Shown in pieces: positions 24,901 through 34,346 of a stretch of DNA of 64,000 nucleotides. Source of the DNA: Coenobita brevimanus. Its lineage: Eukaryota; Arthropoda; Malacostraca; Decapoda; Coenobitidae. The number at the start of each line of letters is the position of its first letter. The stretch's first letter is position 1. Below the pieces are notes generated by a model. That model was not told the origin of the DNA. It did no database searches and worked only from the letters and a program-made list of their open reading frames with translations. The translations under genes and the position numbers were made by a program. The stretch spans positions 17,496,939 through 17,560,938 of the forward strand of contig CM064681.1 of the NCBI GenBank assembly GCA_032717465.1, in the 5' to 3' direction.

Positions 24901-27900
24901 CCTTTCCAGCCTCATTTTCCTCTTCGTTATTGCCTCTTATCCCATCTTCATCATTACCAATCTTTGCATTTAGATCTCCTACTATTGTATAATCTTCCCC
25001 CAATTTTTCAATGTTTTAAATTTGTTCACATTAATATTCGAACTAACCCCTAATTTTTTCATTTGCTTCTCTTCCTTGTGTTTTTCCATATGTACTAATT
25101 ATATTTAGTGCTCTTTTTCTGGTTTCAACTCTTATTGTCATTTCTTCAATATCTTCTGTTTCTTCACTAATCTTCAATGTTTTTTTTTTCCATTTCATTT
25201 CTAACTATAAATGCAATTCCTCCTCCCCCCTTGCTCTCTCTGTAGTTACTGAATGATTTATATCCCTTTAAGTTCACCTCTTCGCAATTTTTTAAAAATG
25301 TTTCATTAAGTACTATTATGTCTGAGTTAATTTCATTCGTGATTTCATGTAAACTTGTCCTATTTTCTTTGATGCCTCTACAGTTTGCATACATTAGCTC
25401 GATTTCTTTGTTACTGTTAAGTACCTTGAAAGTACTTTGTTGGAAGTACCTTTGTACTAGGTTGGAAGTACCTTGTTGTGATGCCAGTTAAAGTCTGCAT
25501 TTACTTTAATTCTAACCTCGATATGTGTCTTACTTTCAGGTGACGGATTTAGTGGAAACACGTATATCCTTCATTGCCAGTGTTGTATACGTGATACTGC
25601 CTATCAGACTGAAAAGGTAATAGTGCTAACCTATTGAGAGCTTGTCTTATGAGGTATTATCCATGTACTATTCCTTGAAAACTTTAGTTTGCTTAGGAAC
25701 GAGAGTTTTGTTATTTCCTAGCGAGAAGTTACACATTCTGTATGACTGATATTACACCTTTATTTCCAAAGGTGTCTTGCAATATAAGCTCAAGGCAAGA
25801 TGAGTACTCTACACCTGTACGTCATAACAGTGAATAGGTAAACACGATGAGCTTGGATTCCCTAACATGAATGTAAGTATCAAGCATTAATGAGAAAAAG
25901 AACAATATCTTTAGTTCGATTATCATACGGAAATTATAGCAGAGTTAGCATAAGTAACAGTCCTTATGACAGTGTATTTCAGATGAAGAGGAAGGATGAG
26001 GTAAATGCATGTTAACTGCATGCAGGTCACTAAGCGAGATAATAATCTCAGTATTATGATGTTACATCTAGTCTGCCAGTTATATTCCTGGGTGAGCAGG
26101 TCAAAAGTGACAATCTTTGTACAAGTGTCTGACCAAGTTGGGTTCTTCCAGTTGTGAGCTGGATGTGCTAACTCACGCTGTACCGCCTCAACATTCTTCG
26201 TTGGAAGTACCTTAGCAAACTCAATGAGTTATAACCAGCTACCACTTAGTTTACTACTAACAATTTAGCGCTTGGAATCACAAGAAATCGGAAATAACAT
26301 AAATATGTCTGAGTTGTGCTTTAATTATTCCGCGGCGAGTTTAACGTTTCCCATCTGAAAACGTATTTATAGACGTTGGACGATCTCAGTGAATGATCTG
26401 GCCTGCCATCATACCCAGAGAATTTTCATACGCAAGGTGTTTCACTACTCTGAAGCTCACTTTAATTTCAGATGATTTTCACACGCATGGTATATCCTTC
26501 TAACAAGCCCCAAATGGGGCTTCAGTATGCACACAAGATTCATCACTAACGAAGCCGTACAGTATATGGTGCTTCACTTTAACGAAGCATTCATCAACCA
26601 TTTTATCAAAAGAGGTCTTCCCACAACCCAATATAATCAGGTAGACATCAAGAAAATAACGATATTTTAATATGTTATGGAACTGAAGTATTATTTTTGA
26701 GGCAGCACTGCATAGCATCATTAACTGTGCAGCGTCCGTGTAATTTGACAATAGTTTTTTGCACAGTTGGTGGGGCCAGAATATCTCAGTGGTAACACCC
26801 GCGATTCACAACCATTGGGTTATCAGCTTGAGCCTGCACCACGGCAGCGTATTATCGGTATGAAATGTAGTGATCTATCTAAGGATCCTTCCATGCCTTG
26901 CTGAGCTATATGGTCCATTGGTCCTAACTCGGGGATTCACCCCTTTTGTCCACGGTTGGTTGCCAAACAGCAGGGGTGCAGTGCCAATTTTATGGGTGAC
27001 GGAGCTCTAGTGGACCTGGCAAAAGCCTGCCATTTCCTATCTCTTATATCTATAATGTTAAAGACGACTACAGTAAGTACTGAAGACTGCACTTACTAAT
27101 CATGAAATATAATTAAGCAAAAAAGGAAAAAAAAAAAAAAACTTACATATTGGCAATTGCGTATTTTACCAATGTATGGAGTTTACTTACAAAATACCAC
27201 CACCAGTGAGAAGTTTCACGTTAATTTCCACAAAGGGTCAGGTGTGATATGTTTTTCAGGGTCTGAAGCAACTCTTGTCCTGGTGTCATCTGCTGATCTG
27301 TGGTACCGCAGCCATGATTTGGCATACTGCTCAGGATTCCACTGCACTAGAGGAGGTCTATGTAGTTTAACAAACATAAGGGCTGACACATGATTTATGA
27401 CAATTCTTGAGCGTGTTGTTATCAAGTTTATGTGACTAAATCCCCTCTCACACTCAGCAGTACTAACGGGAATAACTTGTGAACAATTCATTAATGGAAG
27501 TAAATCTTGGGGGATGTGACGCCCATGATCTTCCACAGTCTCTAAAGGCATTCAGTACAGAGTAAGATGAGAGCTTAAACCTCTTACAGAGAGATGATAT
27601 TTCAGCTTCTCCATAAGTTAGTGGTATTTCAACAGGCCAATAGGATTTATCAAGAACAGATATCTCTTTTAGCAGTGATTTATAGATACTTAGAGGTTCA
27701 GACGTTTGAGAACCTTTCAAGGATGTTGTTGTGAACATCCGATGCTGCAAATTGTTAACAAGACTAGTAAGAAACTTTTGATAATTAATGGAAACAAATT
27801 TTTGGTTGCTTGTTATGGAAATTCTTCCAAACTTTCCCTTTGTAATTGCCTCTCGAGCTTCTGAAGTCTTGATACCAGGTTTTTCTTTCAGTTCATGCAG

Positions 27901-30900
27901 AAACCTTATGCTCCGTGTGATCAGTTTGTCTGCATACACAGTGGAAGTAGTGAGTTTCTGTAGACACTCTGACAGTAAACCGAGTTCATGCAACGTGTCA
28001 GACATTACAGCTAAATCCAATAGAAACTGTTCTGAAGATAGTTTTTTCAGTAGCCTTTCATACGTTTTTCTATCACTTCCAGATCTTGTTTCATCCTTCA
28101 CTGCATTTTCAAAATGAAAACCCAGTGCCTCATAATTTTGCCACACTGCTGAAACTGTTCGAAACGAGCTAGCCACCCACCTGGTGTCCAAAACACGACC
28201 TATTTTGCAAATTTGTTGTTCTAGTTGTGAGGCAGATTCAGCCAGTTTCTTTTGATTTAGAGGTGATCTACTGGAAACTGAGTATACAGTTTGTCCATAA
28301 ATGCTTGAAAATGATTAATTCCATTCACTTCTCTCACTGAATCACCTACTGCAAGTTCTAGTTTGTGATAAGACAGTGCCAAATTATTATATCAGGGTAA
28401 TGTGTCTTGAGAATAGTTGCAACACCTAATTTGACACCAAGCATGACACACCATCACTAGCAAATGCTACAAGGTTCTGTTTCAAATACGAGTCATCAAA
28501 CCCTTGATTATTGAGACAGTCCAAAAGACACCGAGCAATAGTTGCTGCTTTCTGATCAGGTAGTTCAACCAGATCCAAGAACATGAAATGGGGATCACCT
28601 TCCATATTACATTCACATTTCAGGTAAATTATCAAGGCTGTTTTAATGCTCAGACTTGTTGTTTCATCGATGAGAACAGATACTTTGCCATTTATCTGCT
28701 TGATATGCTGCCAATTTTCTTTTTCATATTAATGGCAATGTGCTTATTTCCGTAGCACTCGTGCGGGAATGCAGTCCAGTTCCAGGGTCAACACCATTTT
28801 CTTTTTGTAATTCCAGTAAGCCAAAATGGTCAGAATATGGTCTGTCATTTTGAGCTAAATAATATGCAGAACGAAAAACTGAACAAGTTGTCTTCAGGTG
28901 AGAAGCATTCATGGCATCACAGAGTTTTGCAAGAGCATTTTCACTAGCTACATTTTGAACACGTTGAGCAGCAGTGTGAGTTTTTGGTCCTTTATGTTCA
29001 ACAATTTTTTTCCTGAGAAACTTCACGCGTGTACTTCGATCTGCTCCATAATAGGATACTTTGTACGTCTGCCACTCATTTGATAGTCTCAAGGCTTTGG
29101 AAGTGAAAACTGTCACATTGCTTGTGCCTGCACATGTTACCCTTGAAGTCTAACCATGGATAAGTTTCTTTCTTTTTCATCCACATTTCCTCAGTCCAAA
29201 TATCGGAACATGGTTACAAGCTAGACTTAAGAGCGCTATTGCTTCCTGAACTGCATGTTGATCTTTTTTGAAAATTTGAAGTAGCAGCAGCCAAATCACA
29301 ACTTTGCCACATTCACTGCTATCAGTCTCCTGTATCTTACTTTTACACTCTCCATTTTGTTTACGGAAGAAAGAAGTCAATGTTTTTTGCTTAGAAGCCA
29401 TGATGCGTTGTTTGTGAGAAAAATAACTTCCGTATTATTGAGTAATCCACGGACCACCAGCCACCATAGCCTATAAATTGCCACTGAAATACTGGCGTTG
29501 TCAAGTTTTCTAGCAAAACCCGCTAGCTCAATTCCCAAAAGTTGCTAGGACAGTGCTAAATATAGAGAACAAGAGAATATTGCTAGAAAGCTGGATAAAA
29601 CCTCTTGATGTCGCTTAAAATTGATAAATGACAAAGCTATCTAGTTAGCACCTAGTTTTTGCCGTCAGATGTACAGATTGATCAAATTAGCTAAACTTCT
29701 GCTATGTCTAGAACTTTGTTATTTTGATATAGACTTTGGTAATTTTGAGCCATTATGAGTGATGGTCTATTGATTCTGGCAGTATTCTAGTGATTAGTGA
29801 TATTTCTTTACTAACTAACGACCTCCTAAGCGACCTGAGAACGAATCGAACGGTATTGTGACTGTCTTTGTGGTAACCCTGTCGACATACACGCGTAACG
29901 TTATCGTCTCGCAAAAAATGGACAGGAAACGTTCACGTACACTCACACTTTCACACAGGCAAACACTCACACACATGTACGCACACACTCTTACACGATT
30001 AAGTAAATATACACACTAAATAATGATGCAAATCATGCAATGCTATAGTCGCGGCGCACGACTCTGAGGTTGTCATTATCGTACCCTGGCAACCTACCAT
30101 TCAAAAGTGCGTCCGATTTCATGTCATATTATACACGAATCATATTATTATGCACGAATATATTATACACGAATATTATTATACACGAATAATATTATAC
30201 GGGAACATATTATACATGAATCACATGCGTCTCATATTATACACGAAATCAGACGCACTTTTGAATGGTAGGTTGCCAGAGCACGATCATAACAACCTCA
30301 GAGTCACGCGCCGCGACTATAGTATTTTCCTACTGCCGTCCACCATCACCCAAAAGCCATTGTTCTATCCTCTCTCTCTCTCTCTCTCTCTCCCCCCCCC
30401 ACCCCTTGCTTTCCCCACCACACCAATCATTTCTAGAGGTGCCGGAGCGGTGCTCAGGCGAGCTTCAGCAGCACTGCATCCCTGCCAAACAGTGAATTAA
30501 AGAACTTTTCATATATTTGGGAGTTTACCGATTTTATGTAGGACAGACTGGAAAATTATAGTTTTGTGAAGACAGTTAAATATACAAATATATCCATATG
30601 TACTAGTTATGTAATTCAGGTGTCAGCCACTAAATATATTTCACAGATGGGATTTTACCTCTCTCTTGATATCTTCTATAATTTCCTCTATTTCTGCAAC
30701 ATAACAGAAAGGTAGGTAGGTCTATACAGAAAATTAGTTCTGTGATTCCTGATTTCAATAACTGGTCATACTTTGCCTACTCGTTTAACCGTTCTCATAT
30801 AAACTTTCTTGTACTGTATGTATGCATAATGATTGGTAAAACAGGTCGCTATGCATAAAGTTTATTAAGGTTTCTCGAGATTCAACAACTGGATACATTT

Positions 30901-32469
30901 AACAGATGGGACTACACGTTTTCATTTGAAAGCTCTTACCTCAGCTTCTCCCTCGCCAAGCCGGTATTCAAACCAAGCTGGCTTAGCTTCTACTATCCCA
31001 TTGGTGATAAAGTGTGGGCTGGCATCCTCCTCACTATACTTGCCGTTTGCTTCACATTTCTGATGGTAAGACTGGCTCTGAAGTATCACCTAGAGATCAG
31101 AATGACACTTTATAATTTATTAAAGGTACTACCAGATGATTTTATTCATCTGTGCTCCCTAATAGTTAGTGCATGAGCTGGTAAGCAGCCTCATCACTAC
31201 CCTTCTCTCTTCTTGTAGTAATAGTAACCCTTAAGTTACTCCTTTCACTAGTGGTTTTGTAGATTATTCTTGATATTCGCATGTGATTTACTCAGCGTAG
31301 TACCCTCTAGTACTGTAGGTATTGGGCCAATATCCTCATCAATGCACTTGACATCTTCATCATTTACTCATGGCAATAATAACTCCAGTAGTACTCATCG
31401 TAATTCATCCTAACTACAGTTAAATAATACATATATCCCCACATAAGTAAATGTTTATTGTGGGGTTACACCAAATTCAGTTTGGCTTGAAAGGTGACCA
31501 AAGTCGGCAGAACCTTTTACACTTTTACAGTAAAAGTAGTTTCAGTATGTGGGAATATTATATTAATGTCAACCTCTCTATCATCCAGTCTATTTTGGCC
31601 CCATCAAGAGTGTAGAGGCCCAGAGCTGGGTACTCAATTCCGACATTTGAGGCGAGGGTTCCCGGCTTCGCTCACCCCTGAATGGCATTATGTAAGCAAT
31701 ATACCTCAACGTCCCTCTGATGTCAGTTCTTAACGGGCCCCATCAGGCTAACGTGCTTTAACTCAACAGACTACCAGATGTCTTTTGGCTATATGGTTAC
31801 CACTCAACTGAGAACATGTTTCCTGGGGTTAAAGGAAACCATCTTGGTTGTCACCCAGTCTATTCACCTATAAACTGCAATACAGAGTAAATGGATAGTG
31901 AGTGCCCCACCCTACCACAGCATAATTCTTTACTTCAACAAAAAAAACCCACGGCACTGTGAAAAACCAATGAAGGGCAATAATTGTCTTTCGTGCCGTC
32001 ATATGATATACCTAGACAACTTCCGTGGATTATCAGGCTTATCTAAAAGAAAAATTAAATATTCCTTGTCACTATTTTTGACACAGCAGCAAAATAATGT
32101 TCGGGAAAATCTAAACATAAGAAAACAGGAGAAAACAGAGGGGAATATGGTTGTCTTTAGTCATATACTGAATGTCATTCTTTTACCCTTACCAAATTTA
32201 CAGATAACTAAGTCTGAAAAGTGGAGGAGACAGCATGGTTGGCTAGGCACAGGCTCAGTGGTGTTGGAGACGGTGGGAAGTCTGCTGGGTCAGGGACTTT
32301 ACAAGGGTCACTCAACCAGCCAGTCAAATTACATCCTGATGGGGTTCTGGCTGCTGTTTGGAGTCGTTGTCAGTTCTGCATATCGTGGTGGTCTCATTGC
32401 CTCCCTCACCGTCCCAAGGCTGCCTCCCAGACCAGAAACAATCCATCAACTGGTCAGATATGTCGAAAG
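9908..32469 (+). CDS. ionotropic receptor (IR) gene, exons 1-9, 3' end beyond window
   Basis: The gene encodes a divergent ionotropic receptor, a ligand-gated cation channel related to ionotropic glutamate receptors that arthropods use for chemosensation at the dendrite membrane. Nine exons splice at GT/AG sites with phases 1,0,0,2,2,0,2,0,2, giving one 1,334-nt open frame. In order it encodes a hydrophobic signal peptide, an N-terminal region, ligand-binding S1 (VTALPYEPYW onward), TM1 (GILLTILAVCFTFLM), a pore loop (SVVLETVGSLLGQG) and TM2 ending AYRGGLIASLTV, the counterpart of the glutamate-receptor SYTANLAAFLT gate. S2 and the last helix are absent, so more exons must follow. Introns 5, 6, 7 and 9 are swollen by transposons. 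No frameshift or stop is present, so the gene looks functional. The specific IR subfamily and ligand cannot be named. Confidence 0.9.
10137..10390 (+). repeat. dispersed repeat, copy 2 (intron 1)
   Basis: Aligns with the block at 1-245, sharing the CACTCAGTTGATGTATTGCTG start, a pyrimidine tract, GTGACAAGCCAAATGGTTTC and GCTGGGTGATACCCATAT. Unknown class. Confidence 0.5.
10391..11270. other. rest of intron 1, nothing recognised
   Basis: No conserved coding segment, RNA gene or element end is apparent. The small ORFs here lack any known motif. Confidence 0.5.
11271..11383 (+). CDS. IR exon 2
   Basis: The acceptor is TTTTGCAG|TGG and the donor AAG|GTAAAC. With the carried-over G the frame reads VVSHLNVATELVLGS and on to PLLLTDTSSM, an extracellular N-terminal segment like that of other arthropod IRs. 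It ends in phase 0. Confidence 0.85.
11491..11607 (+). CDS. IR exon 3
   Basis: The acceptor CTGCTCCAG|TAC has a strong pyrimidine tract and the donor is CAG|GTGGGT. It encodes 39 codons including WGVGVFEVGVDG and ending LSQVVSQALQ. Phase 0 on both sides. Intron 2 before it is only 107 bp. Confidence 0.85.
11611..11715 (+). repeat. 31-bp minisatellite filling intron 3
   Basis: Three 31-bp units start at 11611, 11642 and 11673, with a partial fourth at 11704. Each has the form GGT...CTC(A/T)...TACTG(C/T)TGAGG...GGTA. Together they make up most of the 134-bp intron 3. Confidence 0.9.
11742..11968 (+). CDS. IR exon 4
   Basis: It encodes LRQVSWCVMVVVVSDDPAFL, then AAFAEWSLMGRLLVWSTRLL and SHWTFSMMNTMAIIVE, a block characteristic of decapod-type IR N-terminal regions. 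The acceptor is GTCAGCAG|CTG; using the CAG three bases earlier (start 11739) would add one glutamine without changing frame. The donor is CTGAG|GTAAAG, phase 2. Confidence 0.9.
11969..13106. other. intron 4, first part, nothing recognised
   Basis: Contains short ORFs on both strands without known motifs and a poly-C run near 12319. No element boundary is visible. Confidence 0.5.
13107..13183 (-). repeat. tRNA-derived SINE head
   Basis: On the minus strand there is a good pol III A box (TGGCTCAATGGTAACGTGC) and a T-arm CGAG-ATCGAAC-CTCG containing a B box. The acceptor stem does not pair, so it is a tRNA-derived SINE or tRNA pseudogene, not a working tRNA. The SINE body on either side is not defined. 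Confidence 0.6.
13763..13891 (+). CDS. IR exon 5
   Basis: The acceptor CATTTCAG|GTTTGG completes an arginine codon from exon 4. It encodes FTHLPYTPDGPQVVQVASWT and continues to LKLLMEKYR, the segment just before the ligand-binding domain where arthropod IRs have a similar VQVASWT block. The donor is CGCAA|GTATGC, phase 2. Confidence 0.9.
14102..14176 (+). other. LINE 5' structured module (family B)
   Basis: Counterpart of the module at 4328-4402. Here CTGGGGG pairs perfectly with CCCCCAG 23 bases on, and CCCT...AGGG encloses a GTCG/CGAC stem. It marks the 5' end of LINE-B. Confidence 0.7.
14191..17259 (+). pseudogene. LINE-B endonuclease-reverse transcriptase, three in-frame stops
   Basis: From ATG 14191 to the terminal TGA at 17257-17259 the reading frame stays in one phase for 1,023 codons. 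It is broken only by TAG 15316, TGA 15826 and TAG 16210. The endonuclease shows TWNVRGAND, IGDMNGKVGN and SGLSDHYLVV. The RT shows KAPGIDGVCGEML, EEQGGFRKGRGCVDQIF, FADDTVLLSED at about 16480, [25 protein letters not shown] and [12 protein letters not shown]. The stop at 16210 is private, since the copy at 20485 has tryptophan there, but the TGA at 15826 is present in all three copies that cover it. Confidence 0.9.
17289..18787. other. intron 5, 3' part, nothing recognised
   Basis: No gene, RNA or element end could be supported. The ORF at 17683-17964 has no recognisable motif. Confidence 0.5.
18788..18950 (+). CDS. IR exon 6 (ligand-binding S1, first part)
   Basis: The acceptor is TTTCCACAG|TGC. 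The frame reads NATVNVTALPYEPYW, then RYFGMDFSQLVAVSDALNFT and FRILPTNNWGE. This is the start of the Lig_chan-Glu_bd lobe, with the PYEPYW turn and the G-x-D-xx-L-L-type helix of the family. The donor is GAGAG|GTAATA, phase 0. Confidence 0.93.
18951..19859. other. intron 6, 5' part, nothing recognised
   Basis: Noncoding and AT-rich. The exact 3' end of the minus-strand LINE-C may lie within the last 100 bp, but no tail is clear. Confidence 0.4.
19994..20484 (-). pseudogene. LINE-C polyprotein C-terminus
   Basis: The minus-strand frame reads SDKYIGKIIQTQGRYKEDV, then a lysine-rich helix region with LYNTCVSPVALFGVE, the region after the RT thumb where LINEs have YLGS...G....EI..RI and L..S.V.P.LLYG motifs. 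It ends at a TAA near 19994. The first codons belong to the target duplication. Confidence 0.75.
20474..20484. repeat. left target-site duplication of LINE-B copy 2
   Basis: TTTATCCGATG here matches TTTATGCGATG at 23042-23052 with one mismatch. Keeping a single copy restores LINE-C's frame across the insertion. Confidence 0.8.
20485..23041 (+). mobile_element. LINE-B copy 2, 5'-truncated, nested in LINE-C
   Basis: It starts inside the endonuclease (corresponding to about 14716 in the full-length copy) and runs to the (GATA)n tail. 5' truncation plus tail plus target duplication is the normal outcome of target-primed reverse transcription. The coding frame has several breaks: a frameshift near 20815, stops near 21451 and 21514, the shared TGA at 21590-21592, and a 10-bp deletion near 22437. 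The RT core FADDTVLFSED is intact at about 22247. Confidence 0.9.
23042..23052. repeat. right target-site duplication of LINE-B copy 2
   Basis: TTTATGCGATG, partner of 20474-20484, directly after the GATA tail. Confidence 0.8.
23060..24277 (-). pseudogene. LINE-C reverse transcriptase (decayed)
   Basis: Minus-strand fragments give an RT-like sequence: LQDDIMAIETNENIQEVINT near 23230 stands where the Y-x-DD catalytic motif is expected, followed by FLKLKRLNLNEQKTK, the usual post-catalytic block. Upstream segments are broken by many stops. Confidence 0.65.
24278..25394 (-). pseudogene. LINE-C endonuclease and RT N-terminus
   Basis: Two minus-strand ORFs (25394-25167 and 24889-24278) carry MYANCRGIKENR, LNETFLKN and GGGGIAFIVRNEM. 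The second then has WTRVNAKKQEEKSILDYVIT and ETDHNTVIV, the end of the endonuclease fold where the SDH/TDH catalytic histidine lies. A lysine-rich linker into RT follows. The stretch between them is frameshifted. Confidence 0.75.
25540..25616 (+). CDS. IR exon 7 (ligand-binding S1, last part)
   Basis: The acceptor is TACTTTCAG|GTG and the donor AAAAG|GTAATA. It encodes VTDLVETRISFIASVVY and continues VILPIRLKR, the end of the S1 lobe leading into the conserved R-x-x-x-x-D-(F/Y)-(T/S) segment finished by exon 8. Confidence 0.9.
25617..26766. other. intron 7, 5' part, nothing recognised
   Basis: No supported feature. The ORF at 26500-26751 on the minus strand has no motif I recognise. Confidence 0.5.
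26767..27060 (+). repeat. tRNA-like SINE candidate
   Basis: An A-box-like TATCTCAGTGGTAACACCCG at about 26783 is followed about 30 bp later by GCTTGAGCCTGC, a degenerate B box, then a noncoding body to about 27060. The spacing fits a pol III internal promoter. The B box is weak, so this is tentative. Confidence 0.45.
27150..29420 (-). mobile_element. hAT-type DNA transposon remnant
   Basis: A minus-strand transposase pseudogene occupies almost the whole span in intron 7. No terminal inverted repeats or 8-bp duplications could be identified, so the limits are those of the coding remains. Confidence 0.65.
27216..29401 (-). pseudogene. hAT transposase (KIAA1586/ZNF862-like), broken
   Basis: ATG at 29401 opens with MASKQKTLTSFFRKQNGE, a common N-terminus of hAT-derived proteins. 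Minus-strand ORFs then follow at 29116-28724, 28635-28426, 28191-27463 and 27551-27216 with frameshifts or stops between them. MDTRWVASSFRTVSAVW resembles the central (T)RW motif. The last ORF carries STAECERGFSHINLITTRSR, the hAT C-terminal dimerisation motif, followed by MFVKLHRPP. The likely intact length of about 700 residues fits the family. With these breaks it is a transposon fossil, not a host gene. Confidence 0.75.
29421..30042. other. intron 7 noncoding stretch
   Basis: Probably includes the 5' noncoding end of the hAT remnant. No inverted end or RNA gene was found. Confidence 0.4.
30043..30322. mobile_element. foldback (palindromic) element
   Basis: Arms of about 85 bp are inverted copies. 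The left begins CTATAGTCGCGGCGC and includes TGGCAACCTACCATTCAAAA; the right ends GCGCCGCGACTATAG with the same block reversed. The loop (about 30125-30240) is made of tandem ATTATACACGAAT-like units. The arms differ at only a few positions. A TA duplication is possible but hidden because CTATAG is itself palindromic. Confidence 0.85.
30370..30392. repeat. short (CT)n tract
   Basis: CT dinucleotides followed by a C run, just after the foldback element. Confidence 0.9.
30906..31065 (+). CDS. IR exon 8 (S1 end and TM1)
   Basis: The acceptor is ATTTAACAG|ATGG and the donor CTGATG|GTAAGA. The frame reads WDYTFSFESSYLSFSLAKP, the last S1 strand, then a linker, then the hydrophobic VWAGILLTILAVCFTFLM as TM1. 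Phase 0 at its 3' end. Confidence 0.93.
31066..32203. other. intron 8, nothing recognised
   Basis: Contains some GC-richer sequence near 31597-31860 that may be an unidentified SINE, but no A/B box pair is convincing. Confidence 0.45.
32204..32469 (+). CDS. IR exon 9 (pore loop and TM2)
   Basis: The acceptor is AAATTTACAG|ATAACT and the donor GAAAG|GTAAGA. It encodes 88 codons. SVVLETVGSLLGQGLYKGH is the pore-loop region, followed by the helix NYILMGFWLLFGVVVSS and AYRGGLIASLTVPRLPPRPE. The AYRG(N/G)L-A-LT-P signature is the family's channel-gate motif. The exon ends in phase 2 at VRYVER, shortly into the S2 side, so at least one more exon is required downstream. Confidence 0.95.
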
Positions 32470-34346
32470 GTAAGACATTATACTGAACATATGAAAACCA
32501 GTTTTCTTGAATTATTCCATCAATCTCATTATGATAAAAGTTTCTTGTGAATCAGTTTATCGTTTTCCTATAACCATTGCTGCTGGACAGGAGTTCACCT
32601 TCAGGTTGGTCATGGCATTTGCATGCAGAACAAAGGTTCCAAACTGGAAAAATGATAATGGAGCAGATGGTTCCATTTACACCTCCCACAAAGCAACAGC
32701 ATCCCTATCACCCAACCAGATAAACACATATCCAGAACCCACTCCCAGCCTTTGACTCACCATATTGTCACTGTGATACTTTTTAACACATTACCATTGT
32801 GGTACTAATTAATACTATCCGTTATTTAAACACCAATCTAGAAATACAACTACCCCTTAACCTGCCAAAAATTCCTTGTCGAACAAAACTGGCAATAGTA
32901 TTCTCTTGCAAGGGTTAGTACAGTGTTCCTCATATAATCCTGAAGTAGTGTAAATCTACTACATTCTCACTTTTGTCCCAAATGTTAACAGTAGAAACAA
33001 TGAAAGGAGAATAATTAGTGCAAGTAAATAAATGGGCACATGTAATTGGCAATTGGATACACACTTTCATGTAGGGCCGGGTAATGGGACAGACTCCATA
33101 CAAAATTGTTTAAAATTATTCTTTCTTTGATTTCCCTAGTGAATGATCACAAGATATGTCATAGTGGCACTGCATCAGTGAGTCATTCATTTGTTAACAA
33201 AGGGAAAGTGAGGAGGAACTCATATGAGGAACATTTAGAAAAGCTAAATCTGTTATCAAAGTGCCGACTGCGAGGGTATCTGATAGAGGTATGTAAAAAT
33301 TTTCAAAGGACATGGTAATGTGCCAGTTGATAAACACTTCACAGTAGATCAATTCTATTAAACTAGAGGTAATGGTTGTAAACAGCATAGCCATAGTTCC
33401 CAGTGAAGTGAAGCAAAGCATTTCTTTTTCATTAAAGTTGTCAGATGCGGTGAACTGTGATACAGTAATAAAATTTAAAAACTGCTCGGATATGCATCTT
33501 CTTACTAATCCCCAAATAAAAATACTCACAACTGAATGATACATGTTGGAGACATATTTTCCTCTCATCGAGATCATGAACAATACAGCTACAGTGCAAC
33601 ATTGTTATGCATTTAGAGGTACCTTTCCTTTATCAGTTATAACACTTTAGACTATGAATTTCCAATCACCCATTCCTGCTAAAATTCCATTAGAGTCTTA
33701 TTTCCCATGTCTTTGTGAGTAAGGGGAGTCTTTTTGCTTTTATATCCATATCTTCAGGTCATAGTCATAAGCTCTCTGCCACAAACAGCCTTAAAAAAAA
33801 CTTCGTTTCTTCTCTCTGCTGGCTTTCGTATTTGTCTGTATAACATGAAAATGACATCATCGCAAGAAAAATCGGTGTGACCCAATGCAGGAACACTTTC
33901 GGCAGGAAGACAGTTTGCATTAGCCTGTGGATCTTTAATTTGCGTTTGTTTGTTTGTTTGTTTTTTTTTTTCAAGTATATTTGGTAGTTTTTCTTCCCAC
34001 ATACAGAATAAGCATGATCACCAAATATTTGTATACAGTACTTAACAATAATTATTTGAAGACTAATCAGAGACACATCGCCCATTGTAATATACGAGTA
34101 CTGTATAAAGCTGTTGAGAAGCTGGATTGCTGGCTAGATTGTTCTGGAGAATTTCCGATGTTTATCGTAGTTCCGGTACGAGTCAGAGTTGCCAGTTATC
34201 CTGCTGTTTGTGAGCGTCGTTATTTTGTAAGTTATGCATTAATTTTTGTGCTGTTTTTCTCTATAATGTTTTAATTATATGATTGGTATTTAAATTATGT
34301 AATCAGTTTTAAGTATGTATGCTAAATAATTTAGAGTGTTATGCAA
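32470..34346. other. start of intron 9, nothing recognised
   Basis: Several short ORFs lack motifs. A (GTTT)n/poly-T run is at about 33947-33972. No continuation exon of the receptor was found here. Confidence 0.5.

Larger units (their letters stand above)
19860..25420 (-). mobile_element. non-LTR retrotransposon, family C, split by LINE-B
   Basis: An older LINE in antisense orientation in intron 6. On the minus strand it starts with an endonuclease near 25394, passes through a decayed RT at about 24270-23250, and ends with a C-terminal block at about 20480-19994. It is interrupted by LINE-B at 20485-23041. Removing that insert and one target copy leaves the C-terminal reading frame continuous, which shows the order of events. 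The family differs from A and B in sequence and very AT-rich codon use. The clade is not determined. Confidence 0.8.

Noticed and set aside
30646..30710. Duplicate of receptor exon 8 start (TTTCACAGATGGGAT)
   Set aside because: The acceptor-like sequence and first codons resemble exon 8, but the following sequence does not continue as receptor coding sequence.
32507..32755. Tenth receptor exon
   Set aside because: The 82-codon ORF has no S2 or transmembrane signature and no phase-2 acceptor.
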